DNA of 64,000 nucleotides from Neofusicoccum parvum (lineage: Eukaryota; Ascomycota; Dothideomycetes; Botryosphaeriales; Botryosphaeriaceae), in NCBI GenBank assembly GCA_020912385.1, contig CP087214.1, forward strand, positions 1,054,001-1,118,000. Reading direction: 5' to 3'. Made by a program: the position numbers and the translations under genes. Within the stretch, counting starts at the first letter, position 1. Every line of letters begins with the position of its first letter. Shown here piece by piece: positions 53,736 through 64,000 of this stretch. The notes below the pieces were generated by a model. That model saw nothing but the letters and a program-made list of their open reading frames with translations. It was not told the DNA's origin and made no database searches.

Positions 53736-56700
53736 TTAGTGACGCTTGTACTTGTCGTCAATCTTCCTCCTACTCTCTGGATCAAGCGCGTTCGCGACAC
53801 CAAACAGCGTTGCGCCGGCACCCTTCGCGACACCGGTTAAGGGCCGCAACATGACGACGGGGGCGTGGCGAATGACGGCCCTCGCAGCACCAGTTGCACT
53901 GCCGCTATCCATGACCTCGCCAGGAATTGCGATGATGGCGTCACGAGCGGTAGCGAAGTCCTGCTGAAGGTGACGACGCGCGCTAATCAGGCCAGCTCTC
54001 ACACCGATGGGTTGGTCGGCGTAGTTCGAGAAAGCCTTTGGCGCCTCCGCTGGAGACGAGCCGGGAGATGCGAGGTCTTGCCAGGCGGCATCATCCTGCG
54101 GGCCATGGGACGATCCCGGAGGTGGCGATACAGGAGAGAGGAGGCCTTCGGCGCCTTGGATCATAGCCTGTGTGCCAATAGACACTCTCGCACCGAGACG
54201 AAGGAATTCGGTTGTGGTCTGCTTGGTAAATGCCGCAATACCTTTCTGTGCGCTACGGATGATGCGACCATCTTTCTTGTATTCGGTGACTGGAACAGTG
54301 ATGAGGCTTTTGATGCCACTTCCTACGTTCGCAATTGGGCGGGCAATCGCAAGACCTGCGATGATGCTCGGGATTTGGTTGCTCTTGACATCTGGCATCC
54401 AAATGTCATTTAGAGTCTTGTGGACTTTGTCGAAACCCGAGATCCCGTAGACAATACAACGCCTTAGTGTGATGTTCGCGCTGTCTAGAACCATGAAGTT
54501 CATGAATTCAGTGGTATGGCCAGAACGAAGGCCCGCGTAATCGACATTCTTTGGCTTGTAGTCCAGTTTCAAATGGACAGTTCGAACCTCGAGGCGCTGG
54601 ATGAATGGTTGCTCTCCAGGTGCGTCCTTGGAGGCAAGCCTGTCGTCCTTGAACTCGAAGAACCGGGTAATGAAGTCAAGCGCGTCCTGGTCGACGTGCA
54701 ACCGGAGTGGAAGTACCGAAACCTGTATCATAGTCTACCTTTAATATCAAATAGACTCGTATTCGAAATAGGAATTGGAAAACTTACACGAACAACAAGC
54801 TCTGAAGCGGCTAGGTTGGGGACCGGCCGCACATTCAGCAATTCAAGGCGGATCATGGGAGATCCGAGCGGACGTTCCCCGGCGTCCTGGTCGTAGGTCA
54901 CGAACTTGCGCCATGTCGAAGATGGCACGTGGTCGATGACTTCCAGCTTCTCGACGCCGACAGTGACCGAGGCCTGCGTTTCTCCATACCCAGGAGGAAA
55001 CACAACGACATCCGCAAAGACTCCCTTTAACTCGAACGTAATCTTGTGATGTCTGCCCCTCTCAAGCTTGAGGCGCATATTTCTGGAACGCGGCCTTGCG
55101 GTTGCCCTTGATGCTGTGGTTGTGGCGTAACTGGTCTCACTAGCCGTGTCATCGCCACCCCTCATTGCATGGTTAATTTGCCTTCTGTTTTCCTCCGGCG
55201 TGTTGTTGACAGGTAACGCGATGTAAACAGAGCCAAAGAGCAGGTCTTCCTCGATAGAGATTCCGTCGTCTTCATGATCGTATAGCCTTTCGCGCCTCTC
55301 TTGGGCACGCTGTTGCACCTCCTCAAGCTTCTGTCCTAGCTTTTCTCTTGTCGTCGGCCAGTCGTATCCGTCGTATAGGTTCCAAATGAAATGGACATCT
55401 TTCACGCGAAGCGTGAGTGGGCTCTTGACGATCGCAACCTCGCTGGACTCGATGTATTCGTTTTTCCTCGAATCCCAAGCCTGAGCGGCCGGTCGTTCTT
55501 CCGAGGCTTTACCAAAGAAGTCCTCCTGGAAATCGAGCTTGTGAACACCCTCATCTCCAGATGGCCCTCCGGCTGCATGTTGACCAGACCTGAACATTGA
55601 CTCATCAATGGACTCCTCTGTCATGTCATCGAGATTTGGCAATTTGCTAGGATCATAGAACTCGCCCATAAAGTGGAGGTCTCGATCGTCATCGTCGACA
55701 AGGATGGACTGGTCCATACCAAGACTCGTTTGTTCAGGTGCGGATCTGAAGTCATCCCCAGCGAGCGACGCCATCATATCCAGAACCGGCTCCACCTTCG
55801 TTCGGTATTGCACCTCCTTGGAAGGCGGTTGAGGCGGTGCAAGCCCCCCGAAGATCGCCATAAGTGTTTGGGTCGAATCTGCGCAGCTCTCCATAACAAA
55901 GAGGTCGTTTTTGAACTCTACATCGACAGAACGAGGCCCATCTCCGTCGGGTTCGGCGATCTTTACCACTGCTTTGGCTTTGGATGTGGTGCCAACGGAG
56001 ACAAAGCCTAGGCGGCAGAGATTGACAACCTGGAGACTCCCGAGTTCTGCATGTGGAGGTTTAGCATTCGACTCCTCGCCTTGTCCAGTCCGACGCAAGT
56101 CGTCGATGACCAGTAAAGACGCTTTCCTGATATCGAGGCTTGCGGTCATGGACTCTTCCTGTACGAGAGATCCTGTGAAGCGTGTGTCCGACAAGACAAC
56201 AAGGGCTTTGGCCTGGCTTTTACGAGGGTTCAGACCGATAGCGCAATCACGTAAGAGCAGGTCGAGGTTCATGGGGCGGGATGAAGGTCCAGATTTCTCA
56301 CTGGCAGCAGATGACTGTCTGGTGATACCAGGAGAGGGTGCTCTCTTGATCGTTGCAACAGAAGAGGCCATCCCGAGAGCTACCTCTTCTGAAGTACTGT
56401 TTTCCGAGAGACCAAGGACGTCCATGATAGTTTTGACCCGATAGTCGAAGAGAAGGTTGAACAATTTAACCTTCAAGGTCGGCTCCATTTCATCTCCCAG
56501 CCACCGCGCCATGATTGTAGGAATGACAACCTCCCGGTCATTGATGACATTAACCATGTCGAGGATCATCTCCGCATCGTTGCGTTGGGCGAAGATTTGT
56601 CCGATTTCGAGGGCGAGCAATGCCGGCAAACCGATGTGAGCAACCCGAACTTTACTGCATTCCACGGCAACCTTGCCGATACGCTCATTCACCATCACAT

Positions 56701-59700
56701 CCACATTGCATGTTGCTAGGTCGAGCATTGAGAGGATTCCAGGGCGCTCGTCGTCGGGTAGAAGTTTGGCAACACTTGACAATTTAGCCACGTCCTTCCC
56801 AAGGCTCTCAAGCTCTTTCAAGCTTTCCAGGTCGGAGATACTAAGCCGCAGAGATTTCTGGACTGACACCTTGATAAGGGAACCCTTCCGTCTTTGCGAG
56901 AGCAGGGTGTCGATAAGAATGTCATCATCGGCCTCGTACTTGAAGTCGGTCGGAGTGATCAGCGATAGCAGGTCCGACAAGTCACCTTCCTCTGGCACAA
57001 ATGAATAGTTGAGTTGGATGCCTTGGACCTCAACAGATAAGGGCGGATTGTTTGACAGTACCGCAGAAGTCGTTCGGTGAGGGCCTGAGATCTTTGCGTG
57101 TCTGATTTTTGCCCGAAGGCCCCCGTTGCGCATGTTTACGCGAGCGGGGCTGGTCTGTAGTAGGACACCACAGGTCTCTCCTTGGAGGGTGAAATGAAGG
57201 CCCCCGAAACGGGCATCTATCTTGGGTATTGGACTTTGAGCCTGGGTCTCAGAAGCAGCCACCCTAGGTTTCGGCGAGACCACAGGTGTGGCAGGAGGCA
57301 AGATACATGTCGACTTGATATGATTGCCGATCTTGAGGACCCCACTGAAGCCGCCGTATGAAGCGAAAGTGTCATCCAGCTTCTGTACATCCAAGAAAAC
57401 GTTGACTGGAAGCGTGGATATGCCAATGCGTGGGCCGCCGTTGTCTTCTGAGTAGGTAATCGAGACGTCATCGTCTTGGGAATCACTCAGATCCACAGTG
57501 GTCTCTTCCAAGCCCGTGTCAGGGTGGAAGCTGAGAACCGTACGGTCATTGAATCCGAACGCAAAGACTCCAAGCTTGAGGGTAATCTTCGACGAATCCT
57601 CTCTTTTGAACCCCGCGGCACTAATGTTCCGGATATGTAAGTGAAGCAGAACATCGCTCATGTCGCCCCATTCTGCATGGCGCAAAGCACCCACAGGTTT
57701 GTTGGCCGGAATACTTTGGACAGTTAATTCCTTCAACAGAGCAATTTGGAAGGTGTCCATGCTGAACTTGAAAGCCCAATCTTGGGACTTGGAGTCCACG
57801 TCTTTCTGAGGGGTCTTGGCTTCCTTCGGAGGATTCTTCTGAGTATCCACTGAATGTTGATCCCCAAAGAGCTGCTGAAGCATCTTCACGAGACGCATTG
57901 CCAGATAAATAGTTTCCACATCGATCTGGAGGCGTACGTTTCCGACAGAGACTTCAATCTCATCTTCGATCCGCTTACTTTCGTCCCTTCGTGGCGGTCC
58001 TGGATGGCGCATGGGTGGCTGTTGTGTTGGCAACCGGCGCGACTCTCGCATGATACTCGACGAAGGCCTGGATCTTGCGGTCGACGCGGCGTATTGCGAG
58101 AAGGATCCCGGGACATCATGGAAAACAGAATCCTCAGCAAAAGCCACTCTCGAGCGAGGTAATTCATCGTGGTACGCCAGGGGATCTGAAGCCGCAGTTT
58201 CCCGCAGAGTATTGTTGCCCGGCACCCACAAAGAAATCAAGTCGATGTCCATGAGCGGGGTGAAGACCTTCGTGGAAAGCCCAATTTGATCTTGGTCGAG
58301 CAAGTGTTCTTGTCCCGTCGCTGAGTCAGTACCCGCACGACTGCCAGGCCTTGGGGTCTCGCAGCCATCATCCCTCTCAACAATAGGGTCTAGAGGTGTA
58401 AGAGAAATTGGAGCAGAGGCTAGGGGAACATGGTCCGAGTCGTTGCTGGAAACACTTGACGTGTCCCACGCACCAGGCATGTGAAATGACCTGCTCGATT
58501 GTGCTGCACCATCGTCGATTGCGCTCATATACATGCTCTCGGCTTCCTCATGGCTGAAAAGTTTGGACTCGGCAAGGTCATTTTGGATGGATGATGCTGG
58601 CGAAGGAGACGCACTGGCTGACCTATCGGACGTGCTAGTGGATTCTGGGCTAACGGGCTCGGGAAGTGAGACATCAGTCCCGTGGTGTTCAATGCTTGGT
58701 TCCGAGCGGGCGTGTTCAGGGATCGGCTGAGATCTGGAAACAAGTGGCGTCTCTTCATCAACCTGAAGTTGTCCATGTGGGCTTGGAAGCCGACCTGGTA
58801 GCGAGCTACTGCCAGAGAAGACAACATGCGGTTGATTTTCGTCTGCGGAGGTGCGTTCCAGGCTTTTTAGGCTAGTCTGGCTATGAGCTGGGCCGTTCTC
58901 TTCTCCTTCTTCAATGTTCTCATCGAATATCCCGTTATCCACGCCATACTGAAGGATCGATTCATCTCCGTACATGCTCTGATGACCGAAATTTTCAGAT
59001 GTGGATGATGAAGCCATATTGGCAGTGTTGCGGGCATATTCTTCGTCCTCAGCGTCGGCAAATCTGTCGGCATCGGTAGTCATGACTGACGCCGTCATGC
59101 TGGGGAGGTGTCTGCTGGACTGTGGAGATGGAGGCCATGGCCCAGACCTAGCGTCGATTGAGGGTGAGCGACTCTCTGGAGGCGGAGATCTGGTGGCAAC
59201 GGGGCTTGAGGCCTGGTAAGGGGAACGGCTGAACGATTCGGACCTGGTACTCCTACTTGCAGTAGGCGACGCAGCCAAGGACGAAGCAATCCTGCTCTTT
59301 GCCATACTCTTCTCGTCCAAAAGCAGCCCGGCGGATAAGCTTTTCAGTGTGATCTTTCGCTTGCCATTTCCTGTCTGCGCCTCCTGTTCCGACGAAGCCT
59401 GCTCTTCTTGACCACCGCTGGTTAAACCTTCGACGTCCACGCCACTGATATGGAACACCAGAACAGTCTTAATCGACTCATCATCATCCCAGCCCTCTGG
59501 CGGAACCTCTGTCTCAAGATGCACCTCGATATCATCGATGGTAATTCGCAAAGTATCCTGGACGAGGTGGAGATAGTTGGTGAAAAAATCCGGAAAGTTC
59601 AGGCCAACGCCAGTTCCGAGTTCTGGATCATCGTATCCGTCATCGCTTAGCATGCTGGATCCCGAGAAGGGGTCCTGCTGCAGGTACTGCGACTGGGAGT

Positions 59701-60205
59701 TGATCGCAGCCTCGAGTTGTCTCCTCTCCTCAGCTGACTCGTCCTGGTAAAACGACTTTGCCAGGTCTTCGGTGGTAGGGATGGCCTCGGGGCCAGAGCC
59801 CTCCGCGGACGCTCCTTTTCCATGCGCGGTATCCTCATCGAAGCCCTGAACAGTTTTTGCCTTGACCACAACGCCGGAGATGTCTACAGTGATGCCCTGC
59901 AGATTGGCGGGGACGGTGACGCGAAAGTCGTTGATGTAGGCATCGACAACCTGGAGATGCGGTGGAAGGTAGCAGCTGATTTTCTGTGAGGGAGTCGGGT
60001 TAGCATGATGTCAGCGCACCGCAGGACGGAATGTTCAACGCACACGAGCCTTGAGCGGAACCTTAGGCAGCGAGATCACGCTCTTCCTCCCCCAGGCAAA
60101 GTTGAACTTGTCCAGGTCGATGGCGCTGTCGTCTATGACGTCGAGCTTCGATATCACATAGCGCAGGAAGCGCTGCTTGACCGCGGGCGGTATGAGGAAG
60201 GCCAT
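53736..60205 (-). CDS. ATG2: Autophagy-related lipid-transfer protein ATG2
   Basis: Bridge-like lipid-transfer protein that links ER to the growing phagophore with ATG9 and ATG18. Exons 60205-60044, 59983-54788 and 54722-53736 (introns 60 and 65 nt, both in phase 0) give 2114 aa, normal for fungal ATG2. The N-terminal chorein domain starts MAFLIPPAVKQRFLRYVISK, with LDLDKFNFAWGRKSVISLPK-like sequence and LKAR/KISCYLPPHLQVVDAYIND across intron 1. A long disordered Ser-rich insert is at about residues 150-600. The C-terminal ATG2 region includes MNFMVLDSANITLRRCIVYG and KVHKTLNDIWMPDVK, and then IAGLAIARPIANVGSGIKSL. It ends DPESRRKIDDKYKRH. Exon 1 choice of donor GTGCGT (not GTGTGC) keeps phase and the family sequence. 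Divergent from the adenosine deaminase-like gene. Confidence 0.95.
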
Positions 60206-60945
60206 GAGGACCAGAAGGCGGCGAGCAGGCGCCGCGCCCCGCGGTGGGCAGGACTGGAAGCGCAGAGGCGGACGGGCACTGCGCGCGGCGCGGGCGGCGG
60301 GCTCTGGGGCGGTGGAGGGCGGCGAGCGGTGGCGGGCGAGCGTGGGAGCTCTAGCTTTGGCCGGGGGGCGGGTGCGCGGTGGTGTCGGCGGGCGACATGA
60401 AGCGGGCGTCGGGCGGGCGCAGGTGGGCGTCGAGAGAGCTAAGGGCTCGCGGCAGCAGGGTCCAGTCCAAGCGGCCTGGTGGTAGGCGGGCGTTGTCGTG
60501 CCCGCGTCGCCCGGTGACGAGCAGCTCTGCGTGTGTCCAAACCAGGTGAGCCAGCAAAGAGATGCAGCACCGGGCGTGTCACGGGCGCGCGTGCTGCAGG
60601 TCTCGGGCGGGCTGCCGGCCGGCGATAAGCGCGATAAAGAGCGCGCGCGGCACCTGGCACTGATGACGCTGGGCGGCCGGGAGCGCTGGGGCACGGGGCA
60701 CGGGGCGCGAGCCTTGCAGCCTTGCGCCGTGCGGCGGCCGGGCGCGTCTCCTCGCACGCGCCTCTCCGCGGCCGCGTCCACGCCCCAGGTTCCCCCTTTT
60801 CTGCACCCTCAACAGCTCAAATCCCTCTGACCGCCCGGCACTTCGCCCAAGCCGACAACCGACTCCACATCACTCTCGCCCGCAGCCACTGAGCGCGCTG
60901 CCTTAGGTCCACCCGCCCTTGCTCCCCGCGGTTGAGTCAGTAGCC
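60206..60945. promoter_or_regulatory. Divergent promoter region ATG2 / adenosine deaminase-like gene
   Basis: 740 nt shared between the starts of ATG2 (-) and the ADGF-type gene (+). GC-rich up to about 60790, then C-rich with CACC/CTCCACATCACT words before 60946, consistent with a plus-strand leader. No TATA box. Apparent long ORFs here continue from ATG2 exon 1 and are chance extensions. Confidence 0.45.
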
Positions 60946-62788
60946 ATGGACCGCGCATCCGTGCTGGACGACGACCAAGCCTGGCTGCAGCAGGAAGGCG
61001 TGCCGCGGCTGGAGGACCAGTTCATCCAGAAGTACCTCGACGGCCGCGACAAGCTTGTCGACGAGGAGAAGAAACAGCGAAGTGGTTGGTGATCATTGCC
61101 GAAAATCGAACCGTAGAAGAGGGTCTGACAAACGTGGTCAGACCGCTTCTTCCGCGAGAGCCTCTCGCCCACGGCCTTCGAGGCCTGTTCCATCGTCGAT
61201 CAGATCCGCTTTGAGGAGCAGCAGACCCTATGGACCAAGGACTACGAGAACAGCCTGTCTGACGACGGCGATGTCTTCCCCGGCATGATGTTCTCGCTCG
61301 CCAAGCAGCGCATGGAGAAGAGCAAGCTGTGGCAGATTGTGCGCCGCATGCCCAAGGGCGCCCTGCTGCACTGCCATCTCGAGGCCATGGTCGACCTGGA
61401 CTGGATGTTAGATGAAGCCTTCAAGCTAGACGGCATCCATGTCTGGTCCGACAGGAGTCTTTCCAATGAAGCCGATCTTGCTAAGGCGCCCTTTTTCTTC
61501 ACGTACACCAAGCTTTCCAAGAAGGATAGTGCTTCCATATGGTCCGAGTCTTACGCCGGCAAGACCCCCATTCCTTTGGATGTTGCCGCTGCGTCCTTTC
61601 CTCACGGAGGCCGTGAAGGATTCACGCAGTGGGTGAAGTCCCGGACAATGATAACCTCTGAAGAATCCCTCAAGCACCATTACGGTGTCAATGATGTGTG
61701 GCGAAAATTTGCATCCTGCTTCCCTATCCTTGCCAGCCTGATTTTCTACGAACCCTTCTTCCGCAAGTACATGCGGAAGATGTTCGAGAACCTGTATGCT
61801 GACGGCGTGCAGTGGGTGGATGTGCGAGCTGTCTTTGTCACCCCGTGGCGCCCTGAGGGGTCTGAGGAAGTTGATACGAACCACGATGGATTTTTCAAGG
61901 CTTTCGGTGAGGAAATTGAGAAATTCAAGGCGTCCGAACAGGGCAAGGGCTTCTGGGGCGCACGCTTCATCTGGACTACCCCCAGGATTTTCGACAAGCG
62001 CAGGATTGTTGAAAGTAAGTGACAAATACTAACGCACATGCGCCAAACGTCTAACCGCGAATATAGGCATGAAGATGTGTGTCGAGACAAAGGTCAAGTT
62101 CCCTCATTTGATAGGAGGCTACGATCTGGTGGGCCAAGAGGACACTGGAAGACCGCTACAAGACCTTCTTCCAGAGTTATTCTGGTTCAAGAAGCGCTGC
62201 ATGGAATCAGGGGTCGATGTTCCCTTCTTCTTCCACGCCGGCGAGACGCTCGGAGATGGCGACACGACCGATGAGAACCTCTTCGACGCCGTCCTTCTCG
62301 GTACGAGACGTATTGGCCACGGTTTCTCGCTCTTCAAACATCCGCTTCTCATCGACATGATCAAACAAAAGAAGATCCTCATCGAGAGCTGCCCGGTATC
62401 CAATGAAGTCCTGCGCCTGACTGGATCCATCATGTCACACCCGCTCCCAGCACTGCTTGCACGCGGCGTCAACGTTTCCCTTTGCAATGATGACCCATCG
62501 ATCCTAGGTCAAGGCACTAGCGGCATGACGCATGACTTCTGGCAAGCGCTGCAAGGCTGGGAGAACCTCGGCTTAGCTGGCCTTGGTGCCCTTGCTGAGA
62601 ACAGCGTGCGGTGGGCCAACTTCGAGGACTGTTCCCAGAAGGAGTGGCTGCAGGACATCAAAGAAGGTGCTCTTGGAAAGGGTATCCGAGCGCAGAGATT
62701 GAAGCAATGGATGGCAGATTGGGAGAAGTTCTGTCAATGGATCGTGACAGAGTACGGCGTTGACGAAGATCTTGATCCGGAGGAGTGA
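60946..62788 (+). CDS. ADGF/CECR1-type adenosine deaminase family protein
   Basis: Metal-dependent purine deaminase-fold enzyme of the adenosine deaminase-related growth factor (ADA2/CECR1) family; probable reaction is adenosine or deoxyadenosine to inosine. Exons 60946-61084, 61142-62014 and 62067-62788 give 577 aa; introns 57 and 52 nt. Metal and active-site motifs: LHCHLEAMVDLDWM (His123, His125), PFFFHAGETLGDG, GTRRIGHGFSL, ESCPVSNEVLRL and LCNDDPSILG (Asn478 to Pro481). The family's growth-factor-like N-terminal region is replaced by a short charged segment. The N-terminus (MDRASVLDDDQAWLQQEG) has no signal peptide, so the protein is probably cytosolic, unlike secreted animal ADA2. The substrate could differ from adenosine. 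Confidence 0.88.
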
Positions 62789-63252
62789 ACGACGCTGAAC
62801 GCAATGTTGAGCATGCCATCCAACGTCTGAAACGAAAGGCGCGAGGGCGGCGAAGAAGGTACAGGTCGGCGGGTTAGACGGTTGGGTTAGGTAGGTATTG
62901 GGGTTTTCATTGCTACTGGTCTGCTTTTAGAAGGGGGTTTCCACGCGGAATGGTTGTTTCTTACTCAGGAGGGTTCCCTACCTTGCACGGTCGATGTTGT
63001 ACCATGTCATAATTGTTTTAAGTCCTGTATCATTTAATCACGGCCTCTCCACATTCTCTTCACCTTCATGGGTCACGGCCGCACTCGCATAGGGCCTACA
63101 GAGCCTGTCGCCACTCATAGCTAGCAAAGGCCAAATATATCATCTCGGAATTTGCCTTTCGTATACATTTGGAATATTTACAGAAACTAAGTGTGCGTGC
63201 GCATGGTGCATTATAGACAAGACACCCACACAACAGGACTTCCGTTACCACT
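62789..63252. other. Convergent 3' region after the deaminase gene
   Basis: 464 nt between converging stops. A G/T-rich stretch (62850-62950) is followed by AT-richer sequence. No gene seen. Confidence 0.4.
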
Positions 63253-64000
63253 CTAAACTGCGGTGAAAGTGCTCTGCTGAATGCTGATCTTATCGACCGT
63301 CCAGGTCTTGCCGCCGTCGGACGTCGTCAGCTCGCTTGCAGTCGCCTCGTTGATGCTGAGCGTGCCTTTGAACGCCGTGTCCGCCTCGGCCAGCACGATC
63401 GTGGTGTTTTGATAAGCTGGAAGCCGTCAGCGGCATCCTCACAACAAAACTGCTTTGGTGATAACTTACTATGGGCATTCACGATTCCGCTGCAATCATC
63501 CTGGCATTCCACAGCCGTACCCCAACCCTGCGCTTTTCCAGAGGAGGTAGATAGGGTCAATACCACAGTGCCCTCGATGCTGACGGTTTGGGTGTAATTA
63601 CCTGACGCGGCATCGTACTTATCTGAGAGTAGAAAGCAATAATTTCAGAATACGACCTCACGCATAAGGATGTCTGGGTTTTGCAGCAGCACTTACAATT
63701 AATCTTCACGCCCTGTGATGCGGTTAGCGGCTTCGCATCGCCGCTGATCTGCGTCTCGCCAGTGTAGGTGCTTGCGAAAACGCACCACTCACCAGACGTT
63801 CCACCACATTGTCTGGGAGAAACATAGACGTCAATTATTGACTTTTAAGTTGAGGAAGGAACGAAAAGTTCCTCAACACTTACGTCGCAGTCTCAGTGCT
63901 TGAGCTCACAATCGACTGGACAAGCTGACCGTTGTCGGTGCCCATGCCCGGCCACAGCACCATGCGGTCCTGCTGCGGATCGGGCGTCTTTCCCGGAAAC
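63253..64000 (-). CDS. Uncharacterised fungal protein, 3' part only (5' end beyond right edge)
   Basis: Four visible exon pieces: 64000-63884 (partial), 63812-63697, 63622-63470 and 63416-63253; introns 71, 74 and 53 nt, all with GT...AG ends and kept frame. The sequence includes DRMVLWPGMGTDNGQLVQSI, GGTSGEWCVFASTYTGETQI, INYKYDAASGNYTQTVSIEG and GKAQGWGTAVECQDDCSGIV. The repeated aromatic/Gly beta-strand pattern, two Cys pairs and N-glycosylation sequons suggest a secreted beta-sandwich (lectin- or glucanase-like) protein. I recall similar proteins in many ascomycetes but know no assigned function. It ends KISIQQSTFTAV. Signal peptide and total length cannot be judged. Confidence 0.7.

Overview
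The window is nuclear DNA of a filamentous ascomycete (Pezizomycotina). Introns are short (mostly 50-90 nt) with GT...AG ends and CTAAC/CTAAT-like branch sites. The gene set includes ATG2, SWR1, COP9 subunit 7, an SLN1-type hybrid histidine kinase and an ACR3 arsenite transporter, and gene order is unclustered with frequent divergent and convergent pairs. The class is probably Dothideomycetes, but that is an impression from protein flavour and is not proven by the sequence. I see no plasmid, phage, CRISPR, rRNA or convincing tRNA feature.

Layout. 1-4247 (-): SWR1 chromatin remodeller, cut by the left edge. 4636-5348 (+): complex I ASHI/NDUFB8-type subunit. 5524-7651 (-): DHA1-type MFS transporter. 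8333-9508 (-): mitochondrial NADH-cytochrome b5 reductase MCR1. 10424-14208 (-): SLN1-type osmosensor kinase. 16864-18584 (+): F-box-like protein. 19269-20105 (+): SCP2 lipid-binding protein. 20698-21270 (+): small RING-H2 protein. 22164-23744 (+): arsenite efflux pump ACR3. 24036-26065 (-): mitochondrial D-lactate dehydrogenase. 27010-28368 (-): disordered orphan. 28369-34085: a 5.7 kb region with no confident gene. 34086-39175 (+): nucleoporin NUP2. 41414-42202 (-): conserved-looking orphan. 43491-46432 (+): Artemis/SNM1-like nuclease. 47190-48115 (-): CSN7. 49110-52667 (+): copper P-type ATPase CCC2. 53736-60205 (-): ATG2. 60946-62788 (+): ADGF/CECR1-type adenosine deaminase. 63253-64000 (-): 3' part of a fungal protein of unknown function.

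The genes are mostly housekeeping (chromatin, respiration, nuclear transport, autophagy, metal homeostasis, stress sensing) and do not form a single pathway or a secondary-metabolite cluster. Mitochondrial redox functions recur (complex I subunit, MCR1, DLD), as do metal/metalloid transporters (ACR3, CCC2), but spacing and orientation give no sign of co-regulation beyond shared divergent promoters.

The least ordinary sequence is: an 855-nt interval inside NUP2 holding an 18-bp-period Pro/Ala repeat ORF; two diverged copies of an imperfect palindrome (about 8030-8150 and 21535-21680) that look like a MITE-type element; a 759-nt intron in the Artemis-like gene with an antisense ORF; and the 5.7 kb interval, which contains frame-broken coding-like sequence and an AT-richer tract. 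Intron-exon structures were inferred by eye from splice consensus, reading phase and family conservation, and have not been checked against transcripts.
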